16,958 bases of DNA from Oscillospiraceae bacterium (lineage in GTDB: Bacteria; Bacillota; Clostridia; Oscillospirales; Oscillospiraceae), in contig JAEFAK010000012.1 of the NCBI GenBank assembly GCA_016287555.1, positions 1 to 16,958 of the forward strand, given 5' to 3'. The notes under the pieces were generated by a model. That model was given only the letters and a program-made list of their open reading frames with translations. It made no database searches and was not told the origin of the DNA. Shown one piece after another: positions 14,150 to 16,958 of the stretch. Both the position numbers and the translations under genes were made by a program. The first letter of the stretch is position 1; the number at the start of each line of letters is the position of its first letter.

Positions 14150-15412
14150 TTACTCGTCCCCGGTCTTCTGCTCGACCGAGATGACGACGTCGTAGGAGCC
14201 TATGACGCCCACGTCGTCGTACCCGTCGACATAGACCTTGGCGGGCACCTGCTTGTTGCCCGTGTAGGTGCCGAGGTCGGCGAGATCGGCGTAGACGCTG
14301 ATGGAGTATGTGTCGACGAGCTTGACGACGCCCTCCGGCCCGCGCACCTTGACGTCGAGGAACAGGGTCTTGACCTCGGCGCTGTAGCCTTCGGTGACGT
14401 TGATGCAGGTTATGTTCTTGGCCTGCACGTGCTTTACGGTCAGGCCGCGGAGGTTGACCGTCACGGTCGCCTCATTGGTCTTGGAGATATTCTCGAGATC
14501 GTTGTTGATCTTTATCTGGTAGGTCCCGGTATAGGTGCTCTCGAAGTCCGCAAGGTCTATGGCGCCGAGCGTGATCTTATTGAGCCCTTCGAGGAGCTCC
14601 GCATCGCCGGCGAGCGTTATCTTCGCGGGCTCGATCTCCACGATGGCGTTGGACTCCTTCGCGCCGCCGCCCTCGATGATATCGATGCTAAGCGGCACGT
14701 CCTTATACATGACGATGGGCACGGTCACGTCGATCATATCGACGTCGGTGTCTATCTCGGCAGACTCTACGGGCTGGTTGTCTCTGTCGACAAGCTGGAA
14801 GGAACGCTGCTCGGTTATGGTCTTATTGAGGTTTTCCCTTTCGATGACGACGTTGGCTCGGTCTATCCTCGCGATGACCTCCTCAGGTCCGCTGACCATG
14901 ACCGTGGCCGGCGAGAATTCGAGCTGCTTGACCATGTAGCCCTCGGCTGCCCCGCCGTTGAGCAGGCCGTAGACCGGGACGGGCTTGCTGCTGAGCTTGA
15001 CTATATCGACCGTCACGTATTCCGGGCTCTTGCCGATTATGAGCGTATCCTTCTCGGAGACGTCCTCCGGGAGCTTGACGTCGTATATCCTGTCATGCGT
15101 GCCCGTCGAGCGGATGTCGGTCAGATCGACCGTCACCTCGAAGTTGTCTCTTTTCATCTTCGTGGCCTGGCTGCGCTTGCAGCGGATCGTCAGCGAGACG
15201 TTCTGCGTCCCCTGATCTTTGACGAGGAGCTGCCTGTCGGCAAGGATATCGTCGGCCCCGATGAACGTCACCGGAATATCCGGGACGGTCACGTCGATCT
15301 CGTTGTTTTCGACGTTCACGACGTAGAGCCAGAGGAATATGGATACCAGGATCGAGACGACGATGAAGAACGCCCGGCTCGTCAGAATCTTGTTGGCCTT
15401 AGTTTTTTTCAT
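14150..15412 (-). CDS. cdaR: YbbR-domain protein CdaR, regulator of CdaA
   Basis: CdaR modulates the diadenylate cyclase CdaA at the membrane. The 420-residue product has one N-terminal membrane anchor (about 13-33, F-F-I-V-V-S-I-L-V-S-I-F-L-W-L-Y) and then about four YbbR repeats facing outwards (about 40-137, 143-232, 236-320, 327-412), rich in beta strands with V-x-V-x-G-P-x-x-V-I-type turns (e.g. 171-180). It has the usual length for CdaR. The start ATG lies 14 bp inside the 3' end of cdaA, with GAGGGTG about 7 bp upstream in the Lys-rich cdaA tail. In most Firmicutes glmM follows; here an rseC-like gene follows instead. Confidence 0.95.
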   Translation of the reverse strand: MKKTKANKILTSRAFFIVVSILVSIFLWLYVVNVENNEIDVTVPDIPVTFIGADDILADRQLLVKDQGTQNVSLTIRCKRSQATKMKRDNFEVTVDLTDIRSTGTHDRIYDVKLPEDVSEKDTLIIGKSPEYVTVDIVKLSSKPVPVYGLLNGGAAEGYMVKQLEFSPATVMVSGPEEVIARIDRANVVIERENLNKTITEQRSFQLVDRDNQPVESAEIDTDVDMIDVTVPIVMYKDVPLSIDIIEGGGAKESNAIVEIEPAKITLAGDAELLEGLNKITLGAIDLADFESTYTGTYQIKINNDLENISKTNEATVTVNLRGLTVKHVQAKNITCINVTEGYSAEVKTLFLDVKVRGPEGVVKLVDTYSISVYADLADLGTYTGNKQVPAKVYVDGYDDVGVIGSYDVVISVEQKTGDE

Positions 15413-16259
15413 TTTTCTTCACCCTCGCGGCCGTCTTTTTCTTCTTCTTTTCCTGCTCGGCGCCCTCGTTGAGAAGCTCGTTGCGAAGCAGCTTCTCGAA
15501 AAGCTCCAGCGTCAGATGGCGCTTGAGCATGCCGTCGACTGCGACGGAGAGACCGCCCGTTTCCTCCGAGACGACGACGACGACCGCGTCGCTCGCCTCG
15601 CTCATTCCTATGCCCGCTCTGTGCCGCATGCCGAGATCCCTGCTCAGGTTCGGATTGGAAGAGAGCGGGAGCATGCACCCTGCGGCCATTATCCTCGAAT
15701 TGCGTATGATGACCGCGCCGTCATGCAGCGGAGCCTTGGGATAGAATATATTCTTGAGAAGCTCGGCCTGCACGACGCTGTCTATCGAGGTGCCGGTCTT
15801 GCTTATCTCGTCGAGAGCGACGGTGCGCTCGAAAACGATTATCGCGCCCGTCTTCGTGCGGGAAAGGTCCGTGCAGGCGAGGACAGTCTGGTCTATGGCC
15901 GACTCGAGCTCGCGCGAGACGCCGGAGCGGCTGAAGATCGAGGTGTACTTCGCGCTGCCGACCTTCTCGAACATGCGCCTCAGCTCCGGCTGGAAGATGA
16001 CTATCAGAGCGAGAAGTCCGAGTTCGACTATCTTGCCCATGAGGAAGCTGACGACCTTCATATCGAGGAGCGTGGCGACCCAGAGGACGATTATGACGAG
16101 TATGATGCCCCTTATCGCTCTCGCGCTGCCCGAGCGCACGACCCAGCTGAGGACGCGGTATACCAGGAAGGCCACGATGACCATGTCAAGTATGTCCGCT
16201 ATCCCTATGGATCGGATGTTGCTCCATATAAACGATGCCGCGGTATTTATAAACTCCAT
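15399..16259 (-). CDS. cdaA: Membrane diadenylate cyclase CdaA (DacA)
   Basis: CdaA makes c-di-AMP from two ATP, a messenger for potassium, osmotic and cell-wall balance. The 286-residue product has three membrane helices (about 24-42, 49-66, 70-90), then a short coiled linker and the DAC domain (about 105-250) with both catalytic motifs, DGA (180-182, in P-L-H-D-G-A-V) and RHR (212-214, in G-M-R-H-R-A-G-I-G). The C-terminal tail is Lys-rich (K271-K275, K281-K285). It has AGGGGG 8-9 bp before the ATG (16259) and is the first gene after the promoter at 16337-16365. The arrangement cdaA-cdaR is conserved in Firmicutes. The transcript probably continues into all the genes that follow. Confidence 0.97.
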   Translation of the reverse strand: MEFINTAASFIWSNIRSIGIADILDMVIVAFLVYRVLSWVVRSGSARAIRGIILVIIVLWVATLLDMKVVSFLMGKIVELGLLALIVIFQPELRRMFEKVGSAKYTSIFSRSGVSRELESAIDQTVLACTDLSRTKTGAIIVFERTVALDEISKTGTSIDSVVQAELLKNIFYPKAPLHDGAVIIRNSRIMAAGCMLPLSSNPNLSRDLGMRHRAGIGMSEASDAVVVVVSEETGGLSVAVDGMLKRHLTLELFEKLLRNELLNEGAEQEKKKKKTAARVKKNEKN

Positions 16260-16306
16260 ATCCCGGCCCCCTGTCGGCTGGTTGTCATAAGTGTTATGTA
16301 AACCGT

Positions 16307-16333
16307 ATAGTTTCTCACAGTATACTAAACTAT
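16307..16333. promoter_or_regulatory. Inverted repeat at the cdaA transcription start
   Basis: ATAGTTT (16307-16313) and AAACTAT (16327-16333) form a perfect 7-bp inverted repeat with a 13-bp spacer. Inside it lies the palindrome AGTATACT (16319-16326). The repeat covers the predicted transcription start just downstream of the -10 box, a place where repressors often bind. It could also form a 5' hairpin in the RNA. The regulator is unknown. Confidence 0.4.
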
Positions 16334-16336
16334 GAT

Positions 16337-16365
16337 ATTATATAATATATATGCTTTCTTGGCAA
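16337..16365 (-). promoter_or_regulatory. Sigma-A promoter of the cdaA gene run
   Basis: On the minus strand TTGCCA (16365-16360, 5 of 6 consensus) and TATAAT (16342-16337, 6 of 6) are spaced by exactly 17 bp. An AT-rich stretch (about 16371-16390) upstream of the -35 could act as an UP element. Transcription would start near 16330, giving a leader of about 70 nt before cdaA. The low GC of this stretch stands out from the rest of the window. Confidence 0.85.
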
Positions 16366-16431
16366 CAGAGAAATTATTAAATTATTATGTCGATTGCCTC
16401 CGCGTGGCCTGCCGCAGGGCCGGAATGGCGC

Positions 16432-16465
16432 AAAAAACGGATACCGGAAGACCCGGTATCCGTTT
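16432..16465 (-). terminator. Rho-independent terminator of hisC
   Basis: A perfect 13-bp stem (16435-16447 with 16453-16465) with a 5-base loop is followed, on the minus strand, by a run of T residues (16437-16432). It lies 14 bp after the hisC-like stop codon. In the plus direction the stem is followed only by TGTCGTTT, so it is mainly one-way. It separates hisC from the cdaA promoter. Confidence 0.92.
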
Positions 16466-16479
16466 GTCGTTTCGGTTCG

Positions 16480-16958
16480 TCAGCGCCGCTTCCCGATAAT
16501 GTCCGCGACAGCGGCGACGAGCGTCTCCATGTCCCCGTCCGTCCCTATCGAGATGCGCAGGCGGTCGCTTACGCGCGGCAGATCGAAGTACCTGACGAGT
16601 ATCCCCCGCTCGCGGAGCTTCATAAACAGCTCCTTCGCCGGGAAGTCCGGGTGCCTTACGAAGAGGAAATTCGCCTTCGAGTCCGTCATATCAAAGCCGA
16701 GAGCGCGCAGCGCGGCGGCTGATCTTTCCCTCGTCGCGATGACGCGGCGGCGGGTCGACTCAAAATACTCCCTGTCGCGCAGGGCGGCGGCGGCTCCAGC
16801 CTGAGCTATGCGGTCGACCGTATAGGAATTGACGCAGTTTTTGACCGTATTGAGCGCGGTGATGATATTCTCGCAGCCCATCGCCCAGCCCGCGCGTATT
16901 CCCGCGAGGGAATGCGCCTTGCTCATTGTGCGCACGATGAGCAGGTTGTCGTACTTTT
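16480..16958 (-). CDS. hisC: Histidinol-phosphate aminotransferase-like protein (5' end outside window)
   Basis: Only the last 158 residues are in the window; the reading frame stays open to 16958. The visible part starts K-Y-D-N-L-L-I-V-R-T-M-S-K-A-H-S-L-A-G-I-R-A-G-W, the PLP-lysine region of fold-type I aminotransferases of the HisC type (lysine in S-K, then L-A-G-x-R-x-G). Near the end, R-I-S-I-G-T-D-G-D-M-E-T-L matches the HisC substrate-binding arginine segment. HisC converts imidazole acetol phosphate to histidinol phosphate in histidine synthesis; related enzymes include CobD-like proteins and aromatic aminotransferases, which cannot be excluded from this fragment. A GTG at 16935 is internal, not the start. 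It is closed by the terminator at 16432-16465. Confidence 0.85.
   Translation of the reverse strand, partial: KYDNLLIVRTMSKAHSLAGIRAGWAMGCENIITALNTVKNCVNSYTVDRIAQAGAAAALRDREYFESTRRRVIATRERSAAALRALGFDMTDSKANFLFVRHPDFPAKELFMKLRERGILVRYFDLPRVSDRLRISIGTDGDMETLVAAVADIIGKRR

Noticed and set aside
15400..15412. A slippery heptamer A-AAA-AAC just before the cdaA stop, suggesting programmed frameshifting into cdaR
   Set aside because: The heptamer is in the right phase for a -1 shift, but cdaR lies in the +1 frame. A -1 shift would add only about six residues before a stop, so no CdaA-CdaR fusion results. The A-run simply encodes Lys codons.
16260..16330. A c-di-AMP (ydaO-type) or other riboswitch in the cdaA leader
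   Set aside because: The predicted leader of about 70 nt is too short for the ydaO class and shows no matching conserved stems.
16405..16425. A GC stem (GGCCTGCCGCAGGGCC) beside the hisC terminator
   Set aside because: Only about four base pairs form without mismatches, it has no U-tract, and the strong terminator next to it already explains the region.
1..16958. Mobile elements, CRISPR arrays, tRNA or rRNA genes, toxin-antitoxin or defence genes
   Set aside because: I looked for repeats, transposase or integrase motifs, spaced direct repeats and tRNA-like clover leaves and saw none; the gene content is conserved housekeeping throughout.

Overview
This window looks like a piece of chromosome from a GC-rich Firmicute, most likely a member of the Clostridia (an Oscillospirales- or Christensenellales-type gut anaerobe is my guess, not proven). 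The reasons are the conserved order yicC(yloC)-remA-gmk-rpoZ-priA-def-fmt-rsmB-rlmN-stp-prkC-rsgA, the CdaA/CdaR c-di-AMP pair, a PASTA-domain kinase, and a J-domain/DUF5685 pair that I associate with Clostridia. Twenty genes are visible, all on the minus strand, so transcription runs from high to low coordinates. Long reading frames on the plus strand are GC-driven shadows. I see no mobile element, CRISPR array, tRNA or rRNA.

Layout in transcription order. (1) 16958-16480: the C-terminal part of a histidinol-phosphate aminotransferase (hisC-like), closed by a strong intrinsic terminator at 16432-16465. (2) 16479-16260: a 220-bp AT-rich gap with a near-consensus sigma-A promoter (16337-16365) and an inverted repeat over the predicted start of transcription. 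(3) 16259-11675: cdaA and cdaR (c-di-AMP synthesis and its regulator), an RseC-family membrane Cys protein, a DUF5685 protein, a J-domain/TPR protein with a Cys-rich tail, and an uncharacterised membrane protein. (4) 11673-79: the classic Firmicute housekeeping cluster: yicC, remA, gmk, rpoZ, priA, def, fmt, rsmB, rlmN, stp, prkC, rsgA. (5) 62-1: the first 20 codons of a MATE-family exporter.

From the cdaA promoter to the window edge, 19 genes follow with overlaps or gaps of 20 bp or less. The exceptions are gmk-rpoZ (67 bp, with twin hairpins and a possible internal promoter) and stp-prkC (106 bp, with a plausible promoter and a leader hairpin). Three ATGA stop/start overlaps suggest translational coupling. 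The theme is growth-linked housekeeping: initiation-Met formylation and removal (fmt, def), rRNA modification and 30S maturation (rsmB, rlmN, rsgA), replication restart (priA), RNA polymerase omega and GMP kinase, and two signalling modules (c-di-AMP; Ser/Thr kinase and phosphatase) that both relate to envelope homeostasis.

Nothing here is a clear new defence or mobile system. The least explained part is the rseC - DUF5685 - dnaJ-like - membrane protein block (14129-11675). Its DUF5685 protein carries a D-x3-D-x2-E-D-x3-G-R signature resembling the second Asp-rich motif of squalene/phytoene synthases. Other departures are the absence of coaBC between rpoZ and priA and of glmM after cdaR, compared with the familiar gene orders.
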